Assembly: GCF_004682045.1 (NCBI RefSeq)
Contig: NZ_QUZT01000022.1
Span: 1 to 64,000 of the forward strand
Reading direction: 5' to 3'
DNA: 64,000 nt
Source: Pseudomonas nabeulensis
GTDB taxonomy: Bacteria; Pseudomonadota; Gammaproteobacteria; Pseudomonadales; Pseudomonadaceae
The first letter of the stretch is position 1. Every line of letters starts with the position of its first letter. The notes beneath the pieces are model-generated. The model was not told the DNA's origin. It saw only the letters and a list, made by a program, of their open reading frames with translations, and did no database searches. Shown here in pieces: positions 9,266-18,793 of this stretch. The translations under genes and the position numbers were made by a program.

Positions 9266-10837
9266 TTAGAGCACGCTGCCCATCGCCTTCATCAACACTA
9301 CATCCCGCCCATAGATATCCGGCGCATACACCAGCCCACCCTGCCGGTCGACCTCCACCGTCCAGTAACTCAACAGCACCGGCACCGGCGTGGCCAGCCT
9401 GAACTCATGGGTCACGCCAGTGGCCAGCAACTCATCCGTGCGCGCCCGCTCGGCCGGGGTCACCAACAAGTCGCGCAGCATCATGGGTTGCTCAACCCGC
9501 ACACACCCCGAACTGAACGCCCGTGGTCCCTTGGTAAACAACGGCTGGCTCGGCGTGTCATGCAGGTACACCGAGTACGGGTTGGGAAAGCGCATCACGA
9601 TCTTGCCCAACGGGTTGCGCGGGCCGGCCTGCTGGCGCAGCAGGATATTGCCGGGGCGTGCCCAGTCGATGTTTTCCGGTGCCAGCGGGCGGCCTTCCGG
9701 GTCGAGCACTTGCAGGTTTTGCTGGCGCAGGTATTCGGGGTTGAGGCGGATCGCCGGGAGTTTGTCCTCGCGCATGATGGTGGGCGGGATGGTCCAGGTC
9801 GGGTTGAGGGTCAGCCGCGTAATGCGCGATTTCAGCAACGGCGTCTGGCGCTCGGCGCGGCCGACTTGCAGGCGTGTCTGCCACACGGGAATGCCGCTCT
9901 GGTACACGCTTAATTGCGCGGCGGCGACGTTGACCAGCACGCCTTCGGGCTCCAGGTCCTGGCTGAGCCAGCGGAAGCGTTCGAGGTTGATGCGCAGTTG
10001 TTCGCGGCGAATCGCCGGGCTGATATTCAGTTCAGCCACCGTGCCGGCGCCGATCACGCCATCGGCCTGCAACGAGTGGCTGAGCTGGAACGCCTTGACC
10101 GCCTTGACCAACTCGTCGCGGTATTGCTTGCCGCTGGGTGCCTTGGCGAGATAGCCGCCGCTGACCAGGCGCCGCGCCAGTTCCGGCACGCGGGCATCGT
10201 CCATGCCGGGACGCAACAACGGGCCGTTGTCGACCGGGTCCCAATGGGGCAATGGCTGTTGACGCACGGTGGCATAGGCATTGCGCAGGCTACGGTAAAG
10301 ATCGGCGCTGGGGCGCGCCTGGTCGAAGGCTTGCGCCATGTCTTGCAGGCCGGTGGCGGCAAACGCCAGCACTTCGGTGTTGGGGTCGCGGGTGGGCGGC
10401 TGGGAATGCCACAGCGGTTCGAAGCGTGATTGCTGCAAGCGCCCGTAGTGCAAATCCTGCAGGGCTTGCAGGTACTGGCGGCTGATGTCGATATCGCTGC
10501 ACAGCACGTTGGCCGTGGCGTCCGCCGTAGGCAGGCTATAGTGGGTGGGGTCCAGGCCGTCGTCGGCGAGCATCTGCATCTGGGTTTGCAAGGCTTGGCG
10601 GCGCTCATCGGCCGACCACAGCGGTACATCGCCCTGTTGCTGATAGAACGCTTGCAGTCGCAACTGCGCCCCCGGGTCAATGTGCGGCGCGAGTCCGGGG
10701 CACACACTGGGCAGTTGCGCCAGGGCCTGTTGCACCGGATTGGGGGAGATAACGGTCACCGGCACCTCGTCGGCTGTCGCGACCAGTGGTGCAACGAGCA
10801 GGCAAATGCTCAAGTAACATGCGTGTTTTTTGAACAC
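9266..10837 (-). CDS. L,D-transpeptidase, YcbB/LdtD type
   Basis: A periplasmic enzyme making 3-3 peptidoglycan cross-links. Features in order: signal peptide (YLSICLLVAPLVATADE), YcbB scaffold domain, peptidoglycan-binding segment (KAFQLSHSLQADGVIGAGTV), then a YkuD catalytic domain with HDTPSQPLF and the active-site block AFSSGCVRVEQ. I place the start at the GTG at 10837: a GGAG box sits 9 bases upstream and the signal peptide begins there. Longer in-frame extensions would run through the divergent neighbour. Length (523 residues) is a little shorter than E. coli LdtD. Confidence 0.9.
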   Translation of the reverse strand: MFKKHACYLSICLLVAPLVATADEVPVTVISPNPVQQALAQLPSVCPGLAPHIDPGAQLRLQAFYQQQGDVPLWSADERRQALQTQMQMLADDGLDPTHYSLPTADATANVLCSDIDISRQYLQALQDLHYGRLQQSRFEPLWHSQPPTRDPNTEVLAFAATGLQDMAQAFDQARPSADLYRSLRNAYATVRQQPLPHWDPVDNGPLLRPGMDDARVPELARRLVSGGYLAKAPSGKQYRDELVKAVKAFQLSHSLQADGVIGAGTVAELNISPAIRREQLRINLERFRWLSQDLEPEGVLVNVAAAQLSVYQSGIPVWQTRLQVGRAERQTPLLKSRITRLTLNPTWTIPPTIMREDKLPAIRLNPEYLRQQNLQVLDPEGRPLAPENIDWARPGNILLRQQAGPRNPLGKIVMRFPNPYSVYLHDTPSQPLFTKGPRAFSSGCVRVEQPMMLRDLLVTPAERARTDELLATGVTHEFRLATPVPVLLSYWTVEVDRQGGLVYAPDIYGRDVVLMKAMGSVL

Positions 10838-10877
10838 TTGACTTAACTCCAATCCACAGCGGGGGGATGTACTGTAG

Positions 10878-11591
10878 ATGCTGACTTTTTTGTGCCGCCT
10901 CGGTTTCATAACCGTGAGCCTGACCGCGTTGAGCCAGTTTGCGCTCGCCGCCAATGGCAACCCTCCTACCTTGTATAGCAGCCTTGCGCGCTCGGCTCCA
11001 GAACTCAATCCCACTGTGCTCAAAAGCGCCCTGAGCGCGGTGCAGTGTGCGGTCAATAACGGCGAGGAACGTTCAGAACGCCTCGCCGTCATCGACTACT
11101 CCCAGCCCTCGACCGCCCGTCGGCTATGGATCTTCGATTTGCGCAAGCAAACCCTGGTACTGCGCGACCTGGTGGCCCACGGCGCCAAGTCCGGGGAAAA
11201 CTTCGCCACCCAGTTCTCCAACCTTGAAGGCAGCCACCAATCCAGCCTGGGCTTGTTCCGCACCCAGGAAAGCTACCTGGGCACCCATGGCTACTCGCTG
11301 CGCATGGACGGCCTGGAGCCGGGCTTCAATGATCAGGCCCGCGACCGCGCCATCGTGATTCATGCCGCCAATTACGTGAGCCCCCTGTGGAGCAAGCGCG
11401 AAGGCCGCATCGGCCGCAGCCAGGGTTGCCCGGCGGTGCGCCCGCAAGTGGCGCGCCAAGTGGTGGATAAGCTCAAGGATGGGCAGTTCATGTTTTCGTG
11501 GTACCCCGACCAGCACTGGTTGAAGTCCTCGACGTACCTCAATTGCAAACCCCAACAGGTGGCGAGTAGTCGTACAATCCATGGCGGATAG
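10878..11591 (+). CDS. Secreted murein L,D-transpeptidase catalytic-domain protein (YkuD_2 type)
   Basis: 237 residues with a clear signal peptide (FITVSLTALSQFALA), then a YkuD_2-like domain: LWIFDLRKQTLVLRDLVAHG, a conserved His region, and the catalytic motif RSQGCPAVRP near residue 190. It is divergent from the YcbB-type gene with only 40 bases between starts, so the two probably share a regulatory region. Members are thought to modify peptidoglycan; the exact substrate is unknown. The last residues are proline-poor and basic, with no anchor. Confidence 0.85.
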   Translation: MLTFLCRLGFITVSLTALSQFALAANGNPPTLYSSLARSAPELNPTVLKSALSAVQCAVNNGEERSERLAVIDYSQPSTARRLWIFDLRKQTLVLRDLVAHGAKSGENFATQFSNLEGSHQSSLGLFRTQESYLGTHGYSLRMDGLEPGFNDQARDRAIVIHAANYVSPLWSKREGRIGRSQGCPAVRPQVARQVVDKLKDGQFMFSWYPDQHWLKSSTYLNCKPQQVASSRTIHGG

Positions 11592-11632
11592 CCTGTCTCC
11601 CTATATAAAAGACAGAAAAAAGAGAACGACGC

Positions 11633-12379
11633 ATGCTTCTACACACGTCCACCTGGATCGAGATCGGGCAGTTTCTGGAACGCAGCCGCACGGTGGTGAT
11701 TCCCATCGGCTCCAACGAACAGCACGGCCCTACCGGCCTGTTGGGCACCGACTGGATGTGCCCGGAAATCATCGCCCATGCCGCGCAAAAGAATGCCGAC
11801 ATCCTGATCGGCCCGACCTTCAATATCGGCATGGCCCAGCATCACCTGGGTTTCCCCGGCACCATCTCCTTGCGCCCGTCCACCTTTATCGCAGCGATTG
11901 GCGACTGGGTGCGCTCGCTGGCCGGGCATGGTTTTGACAAGATCCTGTTTCTGAATGGCCATGGCGGTAACATCGCCACGATTGAGGCAGCGTTTTCCGA
12001 GCTGTATGCCGAAGCAAGCTTTGCGCGGCGCCCGGCCGGGTTTGCGTTGAAGCTGGTGAACTGGTGGGATCTGGAAGGTGTCAACGAACTGGCTCACCGG
12101 CAATTCCCGGTGGGCCATGGCAGCCACGCCACACCGTCGGAGATTGCGGTGACGCAGTGGGCGTATCCGGAGTCGATCAAGACTGCCGAGTATTCGCCGC
12201 AGATCGCCAATACGGGGCCGATCCGTGAAGCGCTGGACTTCCGCGCGCGCTTCCCGGACGGGCGCATGGGCTCGGACCCGGCGTTGGCGACGGTGGAGAA
12301 AGGGGGGGAATTGGTGAAGCTGGCGGCACAAGGGCTGGTCAAAGTAGTCGACAGTTTCAGCAACGAAGCCAAACCTTAA
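11633..12379 (+). CDS. Creatininase-family metal-dependent amidohydrolase
   Basis: 248 residues. The creatininase fold is indicated by GSNEQHGPTG followed by the metal-ligand region GTDWM, by LNGHGGN near residue 110, and by a later GHGSHATPSE segment. Members hydrolyse creatinine or related amides, including steps in riboflavin and mycofactocin-type pathways, so the substrate cannot be fixed. It is alone on the plus strand between the L,D-transpeptidase and a REP repeat, with an AAGAGAA ribosome site 7 bases before the ATG. Confidence 0.85.
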   Translation: MLLHTSTWIEIGQFLERSRTVVIPIGSNEQHGPTGLLGTDWMCPEIIAHAAQKNADILIGPTFNIGMAQHHLGFPGTISLRPSTFIAAIGDWVRSLAGHGFDKILFLNGHGGNIATIEAAFSELYAEASFARRPAGFALKLVNWWDLEGVNELAHRQFPVGHGSHATPSEIAVTQWAYPESIKTAEYSPQIANTGPIREALDFRARFPDGRMGSDPALATVEKGGELVKLAAQGLVKVVDSFSNEAKP

Positions 12380-12394
12380 GCCATACATCGATCA

Positions 12395-12488
12395 AAATGT
12401 GGGAGGGGGCTTGCCCCCGATGACAGTGTGTCAGTCACAAATATTTGGCTGATCCACCGCCATCGGGGGCAAGCCCCCTCCCACATTT
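12395..12488. repeat. REP-type inverted repeat pair (REPIN)
   Basis: Facing arms AATGTGGGAGGGGGCTTGCC and complement with a variable centre. It lies between the convergent creatininase-family gene and the small lipoprotein gene, 16 bases from the first stop and 12 from the second. Confidence 0.9.
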
Positions 12489-12499
12489 AGCCCTGTGTG

Positions 12500-12841
12500 T
12501 TACTTACATTCTTGCGCGGCCAGTTCCAAGCGGGATGGGGTGATTGTGGACGCCAGCGGCTTGCGCTCATACAAAAACACCTTGCCGCCGTCTTGAGCCT
12601 TGTAGGCCTCCAACACATCATCCGCCGCAATCTTGCTGGCCAACACCACCTTGGCATGGCGCGAATTCTGGGTCACGGTCGAGGCAATCCCGTGTTTATC
12701 CAGCTTGGCCACCACGCACTGCGCGTAGTCTTCAGGGCTTTTGTCGGTTTGCAGGGTCAAGGTCGGCGCATTGGGCGCCGACACACAACCGGCCAGCAAA
12801 ACAGAAGCAAAGGCCATGGCCGGTACGAAAAAAGAACGCAT
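12500..12841 (-). CDS. Small putative lipoprotein
   Basis: 113 residues starting at the ATG at 12841 (AGGA box upstream). The signal sequence ends in the lipobox LLAGC, so a lipid-anchored envelope protein is expected. The mature part has two more cysteines (AQCVV and the terminal ECK), which could pair. I recognise no named family. It lies 34 bases downstream of another exported protein gene on the same strand and is probably co-transcribed with it. Confidence 0.75.
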   Translation of the reverse strand: MRSFFVPAMAFASVLLAGCVSAPNAPTLTLQTDKSPEDYAQCVVAKLDKHGIASTVTQNSRHAKVVLASKIAADDVLEAYKAQDGGKVFLYERKPLASTITPSRLELAAQECK

Positions 12842-12875
12842 GAAAAAATCCTGGCTATAAAGATAAAAGTTCACA

Positions 12876-13520
12876 TCAACCCGCACGGACCAACGCTTTG
12901 AGCGACAGGTCAAACTGCTTCAAGGCGTCCAGTTGCACATCCCGTTGCTGCTCGATCTGCGCAGCAATCTCCGGCGCAGCCTTGTCATGCACCCACACCG
13001 ACGGCACTTGTTTGTGCACCGAACCTTCGGCCTTGGCGATGTATTGCAGGTTCGCGTCATAGAACCGCGCAATAAACCGTGCCTCGACCACATCGTTACG
13101 TTGGGTCAGCAATTGGTTATGGGTATCGAGCATCACCACCACATCGGGGTGAGCCTGCACCAGGGCATCCAGGTTGTCGTAGACCGTCACCGACAAAAAG
13201 GTTCCCTGCAGCGAGCTCATCAACCAATCAATGGCCAGTTCCGGGTCGGAACTGTTGACGAACGCCTCGCGGATGCGCCCGTCAAGGGCATCCCTGGCGC
13301 CGTTCAAGGCCATGTCGTGGTAGCGTTCAAGGTAACTGAGGTTGTCGCGGGTGTTATCGCTGAGCAATACCCCCACGGACTGCGTATGTTGCAGGGAGTC
13401 TACGCTACCGTCGATAGGTAGCAAATGGCTACTATGCAATTCATCCGCGATGGCCGCGTTATTGATGACGACAGTGCCCAGCATCAGAGCCATTAAAGCG
13501 AGTTGGATTATCGTCTTCAT
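12876..13520 (-). CDS. Exported protein of unknown function
   Basis: 214 residues from the ATG at 13520, preceded by AAGGA. An N-terminal signal peptide (LALMALMLGTVVINNAAIADE) is followed by a soluble domain. The segment LLSDNTRDNLSYLERYHDMAL and the alternating motif DVVVMLDTHNQLL suggest an alpha/beta fold, but I do not recognise the family. It is upstream of the small lipoprotein gene in the same orientation. An earlier in-frame ATG would add 45 residues lacking export character, so it was not used. Confidence 0.7.
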   Translation of the reverse strand: MKTIIQLALMALMLGTVVINNAAIADELHSSHLLPIDGSVDSLQHTQSVGVLLSDNTRDNLSYLERYHDMALNGARDALDGRIREAFVNSSDPELAIDWLMSSLQGTFLSVTVYDNLDALVQAHPDVVVMLDTHNQLLTQRNDVVEARFIARFYDANLQYIAKAEGSVHKQVPSVWVHDKAAPEIAAQIEQQRDVQLDALKQFDLSLKALVRAG

Positions 13521-13653
13521 CACGCATTTCCTTGAACAGCGTTTCGATGAGGGGATTTTCCGCTCAAGGCTGCAAAAACAGAACTTGCGATCCGTGATGG
13601 TGACTATTATCTGAACCGATAGTGCACCCATAAAAATGTATAAGGACCCCGCC

Positions 13654-13899
13654 ATGAAGCCCCACCAGAAAACCTTCGACCGTATCCGCGAAGCCGTCTT
13701 GCCGGAGTTTCGCGAGCGGGTTGCCGACTACCTGGTCGACTATGAAACGGTGCTGCAAAACACTGCGGCGGACACGGACCAAGTCATCGCCAGTGCCCAG
13801 CAGTTGCGCGGCTACCTGCGTGGCTTGAACACCACGCGGGTACTGGGCATGGCCGATTGGGAAGACCTGGACCGCCGTGTAGCGCAGGAATGGCTGTAA
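13654..13899 (+). CDS. Small conserved-looking hypothetical protein
   Basis: 81 residues from the ATG at 13654, chosen because AAGGA sits 7 bases before it; an ATG at 13636 lacks such a site. The protein is charged and helical (RIREAVLPEFRERVADYLVD, then ADWEDLDRRVAQEWL) with no signal or membrane segment. No family recognised. It converges on the GST gene with only 3 bases between stops, and starts about 130 bases from the divergent exported-protein gene. Confidence 0.65.
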   Translation: MKPHQKTFDRIREAVLPEFRERVADYLVDYETVLQNTAADTDQVIASAQQLRGYLRGLNTTRVLGMADWEDLDRRVAQEWL

Positions 13900-13902
13900 A
13901 CC

Positions 13903-14535
13903 CTAGAGCGCTGGCCGCTGCTGGTTGACCCACGCCTGCACCGACGGCCGCTGCCACTGGCGCTGCGCATACGCCACCAGGTCGGCAGGCACCGGGTCGC
14001 CATTGAGAATCAAGCGATTGAGCATCACGGCCAGATCCACGTCAGCAATCGACCATTCACCGAACAGGTTCGGCGGGTTACCCGCCAATAGCGCCTGCGC
14101 CGCACTGATCAACTTACGGGCTGCCGCTTCGGCCTCGGGCGACAACGGCGGCATTTTCTGCCCGTAGAACACCACCAGCGTCGAACGTTCCTGGCGGATC
14201 GGCAGCAAATCGCTGCGCAACCAGGCCTGCACCTGACGCGCCCTCGCCCGCTGCTTGGGATCGGTCGGATAGACCGGCGTTTCGGGGTAAGCCTCGTCCA
14301 GATATTCAGTGATTGCCGAGGACTCCGACAGCGCAAAGTCTTCTTCCACCAAGGTCGGCACGCGCTGGGTCAGGGACAGTTGGGCAAAGTCGGCGGTCTG
14401 GTTTTGCGCGGCATCCAGGTTCACGGTAACGGTATCGAATGTCAGGCCTTTTTCCCGCAGCGCCACGAATACAGACATCGCATAGGGGCTGGTGAACTGG
14501 GCATCGACGTACAGGCGCAACGAGGGTCGGTTCAT
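13903..14535 (-). CDS. yfcF: Glutathione transferase, YfcF type
   Basis: 210 residues, with an N-terminal thioredoxin-like domain (LRLYVDAQFTSPYAMSVFVA, then RVPTLVEEDFALSESSAITE) and an all-helical C-terminal domain (ARQVQAWLRSDLLPIRQER, NLFGEWSIADVDLAVMLNRL). Both match E. coli YfcF closely in order and spacing. YfcF-type GSTs have glutathione transferase/peroxidase activity and help in oxidative stress. The SES motif supplies the glutathione gamma-glutamyl contact. The start is at the ATG at 14535 rather than an upstream one that adds nine unconserved residues. Confidence 0.85.
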   Translation of the reverse strand: MNRPSLRLYVDAQFTSPYAMSVFVALREKGLTFDTVTVNLDAAQNQTADFAQLSLTQRVPTLVEEDFALSESSAITEYLDEAYPETPVYPTDPKQRARARQVQAWLRSDLLPIRQERSTLVVFYGQKMPPLSPEAEAAARKLISAAQALLAGNPPNLFGEWSIADVDLAVMLNRLILNGDPVPADLVAYAQRQWQRPSVQAWVNQQRPAL

Positions 14536-14631
14536 GGCGAGTATCCTTGAGTGATGACCCACGCTACGAGATCGGCGACGGGAAAGACAATGGCCGGTTT
14601 TTATAGGGGCATTCCGCTTGGGAATAGCGGC

Positions 14632-15168
14632 TTAACCGGCAAACCCGCCGGCCTTGAGAAACGCGTGTTCCGCCTCTGTGCTGCTGCGCGCCAGCACCTC
14701 GTTACGATGGGGAAACCGCCCGAAGCGCTGAATAATCTCGGCATGCTCCTTGGCCCAATGGTAGGTGTTCGCGTCCAGGGTTTGGTTCAGGACCAGAGAC
14801 CGCTGCTGATCCTGCGGATCTTCCGAGTGTTCGAATGGCAGGTAGCAGAACGCCCGCAGAGCCGGCTCGATGGATTGGTCCAGCCCGGCGTCCACCATGC
14901 GCCCGGCATACAGTCGCGCCAAGGGGTCGGTGGCGAACATATGGGCGGTGCCGCGAAAGGCGTTGCGTGGGTATTGGTCGAGCAGGATCAGCAGGGCCAG
15001 GGCGCCGTCGGCGGTGTCCAGCCAGTGTTCCAGCTCGCGGCGGGCAGCTTGCATATGGGTGACGTGGAAGGTGTCGCGAAAGGCGGTGTCGAAGGCGTCG
15101 TCCTTGGCGAACCAGCGTTTGGGGCCGGCGGCTTGCCAGAAGTCGATGACGGCGGTTGGGGTGGTCAT
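14632..15168 (-). CDS. DUF924 family protein
   Basis: 178 residues. The family hallmarks are the N-terminal VIDFWQAAGPKRWFAKD and the central LLILLDQYPRNAFRGTAHMFA. DUF924 proteins have an all-helical, TPR-like fold; no activity is established. It is alone between the GST gene and a repeat, all on the minus strand. Confidence 0.85.
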   Translation of the reverse strand: MTTPTAVIDFWQAAGPKRWFAKDDAFDTAFRDTFHVTHMQAARRELEHWLDTADGALALLILLDQYPRNAFRGTAHMFATDPLARLYAGRMVDAGLDQSIEPALRAFCYLPFEHSEDPQDQQRSLVLNQTLDANTYHWAKEHAEIIQRFGRFPHRNEVLARSSTEAEHAFLKAGGFAG

Positions 15169-15204
15169 GGTGAGTCCCTTTGAACGCGATTTCCCTGACA
15201 GTAA

Positions 15205-15313
15205 CAGAGATCAAATGTGGGAGGGAGCTTGCTCCCGATGGGGGGTGTCAGATACAAATTTTTAACTGATCCACCGCCATCGGGGGCAAGCCCCCTCCCA
15301 CACTTGATCTCTG
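15205..15313. repeat. REP-type inverted repeat pair with extended flanking symmetry
   Basis: Arms GTGGGAGGGAGCTTGCTCCC (left) and its REP counterpart (right) are unequal in sequence, showing that the arms come from different repeat variants. Symmetry continues outside them as CAGAGATCAA and TTGATCTCTG. It ends 8 bases from the receptor stop codon and probably serves as its terminator. Confidence 0.88.
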
Positions 15314-15320
15314 TTGAGGG

Positions 15321-17750
15321 TTAGAAATCGACAGTGGCCGAGACTTTCACGGTGCGCGGCTCGCCTTGTGTCAGGTAGTTATTGGCGGTGGAGGCCGACG
15401 CCCAATACGCCTTGTTCGCCACGTTTTCCACATTGGCCCGCAGGGTGATGTATTTGTCATCCGCCTTGAAGCCATAACGCGCGCCCAGGTCGACGCGGGT
15501 CCAGGCCGGGATGCTCAGGGTGTTGGTGGCGTTGACGTACTCGCCCCCGGTGCGCAGCATCCGTGCGTTGACGGCGGCGCCCTGGATGCCCGGGATGTCC
15601 CAATCGGCCCCCAGGTTGTACTGGAACCGTGGCACGCCCGCGGCACGGTTGCCATCCGTGGCGCCGTTGGAGGTGCCCTTCAACTCAGTGTTCATCCAGG
15701 TTGCACCGGCCAACAGGCGCAGGCCGTCAATCGGCTCGCCGAAGACGTTGAGTTCCACGCCTTTGTTGATCTTCTCGCCATCGACGCTGAAAGTGTCCAG
15801 CAGGTTGCCGGGCAGGCGTGAGGTTGAGCTGTTCGGCTGCTCGATGCGGTACACGCCCAAGGTCGCGCCAAAATCGTCCCAGTCGAGTTTCACCCCGGCT
15901 TCCGTCTGCTTGCTGCGGCTGGGCGCGAACACTTCATCGCGATTGGTCACGTTGGAAGGTGCCGTCGGCCCCTGGGCCAGCCCTTCGATGCGGTTGGCGT
16001 AGAACGACACGTGTTCCCACGGTTTGATCACCAAGCCATACACCGGCGTGGTGATCGATTCGTCATAGTTGGCATTGCGCGCGCCGGTGGCGGTGCTCCA
16101 GCCGTCCACTTCGATGGTCTGGCGGCGCACGCCCAAGGTCAGCAATACGCGGTCGTCGATAAAGCCCAGCGTGTCAGACACCGCCGCGCTCTTGATGCGG
16201 TTCTTGCCCACCACCCGTGGATCATGAATGTAGCTGCCGAAATACGTCACGCTCGGGCGCGGGATCTGGATCGGGTTATAGAGATTGCCCGGCTGCCGAT
16301 TGGCTTGCGTGATCGCTTCAAATGCCGAGCGTTGCTCGCCCCAGATCCCCGACAACCCCAGGTTCATCTGATGGGTCACCGGCCCGGTGTTGAAATGCCC
16401 ATTCAAACCGGCCATGACGCTCTTGTTGTCTTCATCGTGGGGCGAGTACAAAAAGCCCACGCGCCCGCTGCCGTCGTTGCCCACGTAGAGCGAGGAATAC
16501 TCACCGTTCTCCCGCGTGTGCTTGGCGCCGCCGCCGACGTAAGCCGTCCAGCTGTCATTCAAGTCGTACTCGGCATTGAACATGCCGTAGGTGTCTTCCA
16601 GTTCCGACCAGCTCCAGTCCTGGGCGTAGTTGTGCTTGGCCGACGGCGCCTTGGGCACTTGGGTGCCGTTGGGGTAGACCACCGAGCGACCGTTGTTGAT
16701 GCGCTCTTTCTGATAGCCGAAGTCGGTGGACACCCGCAGACGCTCGCCCCGGTAATCCAGGGCCACGGCGATCAACTGCGAGCTTTTGAATTCATCGTCA
16801 ATCGCCGTATCGCCGCCATGCCGGGCCAGGTTGATCCGTGCGCCGAAGCGGTTGTCTTCGCCGAAGCGCTGGCCCAGGTCCAGGTGCCCACCGGTTTGCC
16901 CACCGCTGGACGTATCAAGGGTGACGCTGCGGGTCGGTGTGTCTTCGGCGCGCTTGGGCACCAGGTTGACGCTGCCACCAATCCCGGTGCCGGCCGGCGC
17001 CACACCGTTGACGAAGGCGTTGGGGCCCTTGAACAACTCCACGCGCTCCAGCGCTTCGGTGGTGATGATCTGGCGTGGCAGCACGCCGTATAGGCCATTG
17101 AATGCAATGTCGTCGGTGTTCAGCGGCAGACCGCGAATGGTGAACACCTGGGAGAAGTTGCCGAAGCCAGCCGATTGGCGTACCGAGGCATCGTTGAGCA
17201 ACACGTCACCCACGGTGCGCGCCTGCTGGTCGGCGATGGTCTTGGCGGTGTAGCTGACCACACTGAAAGGCACGTCACTGATCGAGCGGTTGCCCAACAC
17301 ACCCAAGCGCGCCGTACGCGCCACCTGGCCTCCGCCATAGGTGTCGGCTTGCGCCCCGCTTTCGCCGCTGATAGTCGTCGCCCCCAATTGCAGCGCATCA
17401 CCGGTGGCTTCGGGCACCACGGTATACCCGTTACCGTCGGTGCTTTGCAGGGTGTAGCCGCTGCCTTGCAGCAACTGCAAAAAGCCCGCTTGCGCGGTGT
17501 AACTGCCCTGCAAGCCGGGGCTTTGCAGGTTATTGAGCAGCCTGGAATCAAACGACAATGGCACGCCGGACAACGCCGCAAACTGCGCCAGCACATTCCC
17601 CAAAGGCCCAGGCCCAAGGGTGTAGCTGCGCGCCGCGCTGGTGGACGCCGCGTCGGCAGCCACGGCGCTATGCAATGGCGCGATAGCCGCCAGGGCGACG
17701 GCCAGGCTCAAGGCCTTGAGGGGGCGGATGGGGTGCGTGGTGAAGGTCAT
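15321..17750 (-). CDS. TonB-dependent siderophore receptor with STN domain (FpvA/FoxA type)
   Basis: 809 residues from the ATG at 17750 (AGGAACGCCC before it). Signal peptide (LSLAVALAAIAPLHSAVAADA), STN signalling domain (GPLGNVLAQFAALSGVPLSF), plug domain (VFTIRGLPLNTDDIAFNGLY), then a beta barrel ending VKVSATVDF with the terminal Phe needed for outer-membrane assembly. The plug and barrel pattern is that of ferric-siderophore receptors that also signal. The sigma and anti-sigma genes lie just upstream on the same strand, so ligand binding should switch on this receptor. The siderophore is not identifiable; no siderophore biosynthesis gene is nearby, so a foreign siderophore is likely. Confidence 0.9.
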   Translation of the reverse strand: MTFTTHPIRPLKALSLAVALAAIAPLHSAVAADAASTSAARSYTLGPGPLGNVLAQFAALSGVPLSFDSRLLNNLQSPGLQGSYTAQAGFLQLLQGSGYTLQSTDGNGYTVVPEATGDALQLGATTISGESGAQADTYGGGQVARTARLGVLGNRSISDVPFSVVSYTAKTIADQQARTVGDVLLNDASVRQSAGFGNFSQVFTIRGLPLNTDDIAFNGLYGVLPRQIITTEALERVELFKGPNAFVNGVAPAGTGIGGSVNLVPKRAEDTPTRSVTLDTSSGGQTGGHLDLGQRFGEDNRFGARINLARHGGDTAIDDEFKSSQLIAVALDYRGERLRVSTDFGYQKERINNGRSVVYPNGTQVPKAPSAKHNYAQDWSWSELEDTYGMFNAEYDLNDSWTAYVGGGAKHTRENGEYSSLYVGNDGSGRVGFLYSPHDEDNKSVMAGLNGHFNTGPVTHQMNLGLSGIWGEQRSAFEAITQANRQPGNLYNPIQIPRPSVTYFGSYIHDPRVVGKNRIKSAAVSDTLGFIDDRVLLTLGVRRQTIEVDGWSTATGARNANYDESITTPVYGLVIKPWEHVSFYANRIEGLAQGPTAPSNVTNRDEVFAPSRSKQTEAGVKLDWDDFGATLGVYRIEQPNSSTSRLPGNLLDTFSVDGEKINKGVELNVFGEPIDGLRLLAGATWMNTELKGTSNGATDGNRAAGVPRFQYNLGADWDIPGIQGAAVNARMLRTGGEYVNATNTLSIPAWTRVDLGARYGFKADDKYITLRANVENVANKAYWASASTANNYLTQGEPRTVKVSATVDF

Positions 17751-17839
17751 GGGCGTTCCTGTCGGCGCGGTGCAATGTTGAGGGTTCTCCCCTACACCGG
17801 GCGACAACGAAAAAGGTATCAGCGAAACGGAAAAAATAT

Positions 17840-18793
17840 TCAGCGCGGCTCGACGGTCACCCAATAGCCGGTCAGGCTGCTGACTTTGACAGGCAGGGTT
17901 TCCTGCAACAGACGCAAGCTGGCGTCGGTGTCACGCAGGGGGAACGCGCCGGAAACCATCAGGCCCGCCACACGCTCATGGCAACGCAGCACACCAGGGC
18001 GATAGCGACCCAATTCGTCCAGCAGGTCCGCCAGGCGCATCTGCTGGGCCAGCAGCATGCCGTTTTCCCAGGTCATCGCACTCACGTCCAACGGTTCCAC
18101 CGACGCTATGCTTTCGCTGCCGAACGCACTTTGTTCACCTGCCTTGAGGATCACGCCATGGCGGGCATGCTGCGGCAGCATTTCCACCGCGCCGTCGATG
18201 ACCGCCACGCGACTGGCCTGCTGCCCTACCCGCACGCTGAAATGCGTACCGAGCGCACGGGCGGTGCCGTGGCGGGTCTGCACGATAAACGGACGATGAG
18301 TCGGCGCAGGGTCCTTGGCGGTGGTGATCATCACCTCGCCTTGCAGCAACTCGATGCGCCGCACCTGGTCGGAGAAGGCGATATTCAACGAGCTGCCGGT
18401 ATTGATCAGCAAGCGCGTGCCATCGGGCAACGTCAGGCTGCGTTGCTCGCCGATGGCGGTGTGCTGGTCGGCGGTCCATGACTGCCACGGTTTTTGCTGG
18501 TAGGCCAACCAGGTCGCCGGGCCAGCCAGCAGCAACAGCCCCAGGGCCTGACGACGGCCGAGGGACTTTTTACGGCCGATGCGCTTGAGGGTGTCACCGG
18601 CAATCGCGCCCGGCACACTATTGAAGTCCCCCAGGATCGCCTCGGCCCGTTGCCAGGCCTGGGCATGCTGGGCGCTGCGGCCCTGCCATTGGGCGATGGC
18701 GCGGCGGTCTTCATCGGTGGCGCTGCCGGACTGCAACTGCACCATCCAGTCGGCGGCTTCGCCGAGGATCAATGGGTCGATGGACGGGTTCAT
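17840..18793 (-). CDS. FecR-type anti-sigma factor
   Basis: 317 residues with an N-terminal cytoplasmic segment (AADWMVQLQSGSATDEDRRA), a short membrane helix (LGLLLLAGPATWLAYQ), then the FecR domain (GEQRSLTLPDGTRLLINTGS) and a C-terminal STN-like part (RYRPGVLRCHERVAGLMVSG). It links the receptor downstream to the ECF sigma upstream, with which it overlaps by 4 bases (ATGA). The receptor starts 89 bases after this stop, room for the sigma-dependent promoter. Confidence 0.92.
   Translation of the reverse strand: MNPSIDPLILGEAADWMVQLQSGSATDEDRRAIAQWQGRSAQHAQAWQRAEAILGDFNSVPGAIAGDTLKRIGRKKSLGRRQALGLLLLAGPATWLAYQQKPWQSWTADQHTAIGEQRSLTLPDGTRLLINTGSSLNIAFSDQVRRIELLQGEVMITTAKDPAPTHRPFIVQTRHGTARALGTHFSVRVGQQASRVAVIDGAVEMLPQHARHGVILKAGEQSAFGSESIASVEPLDVSAMTWENGMLLAQQMRLADLLDELGRYRPGVLRCHERVAGLMVSGAFPLRDTDASLRLLQETLPVKVSSLTGYWVTVEPR

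Noticed and set aside
10838..11092. N-terminal extension of the YcbB-type transpeptidase
   Set aside because: It would overlap the divergent transpeptidase gene and precede the signal peptide; the GTG at 10837 has a good ribosome site.
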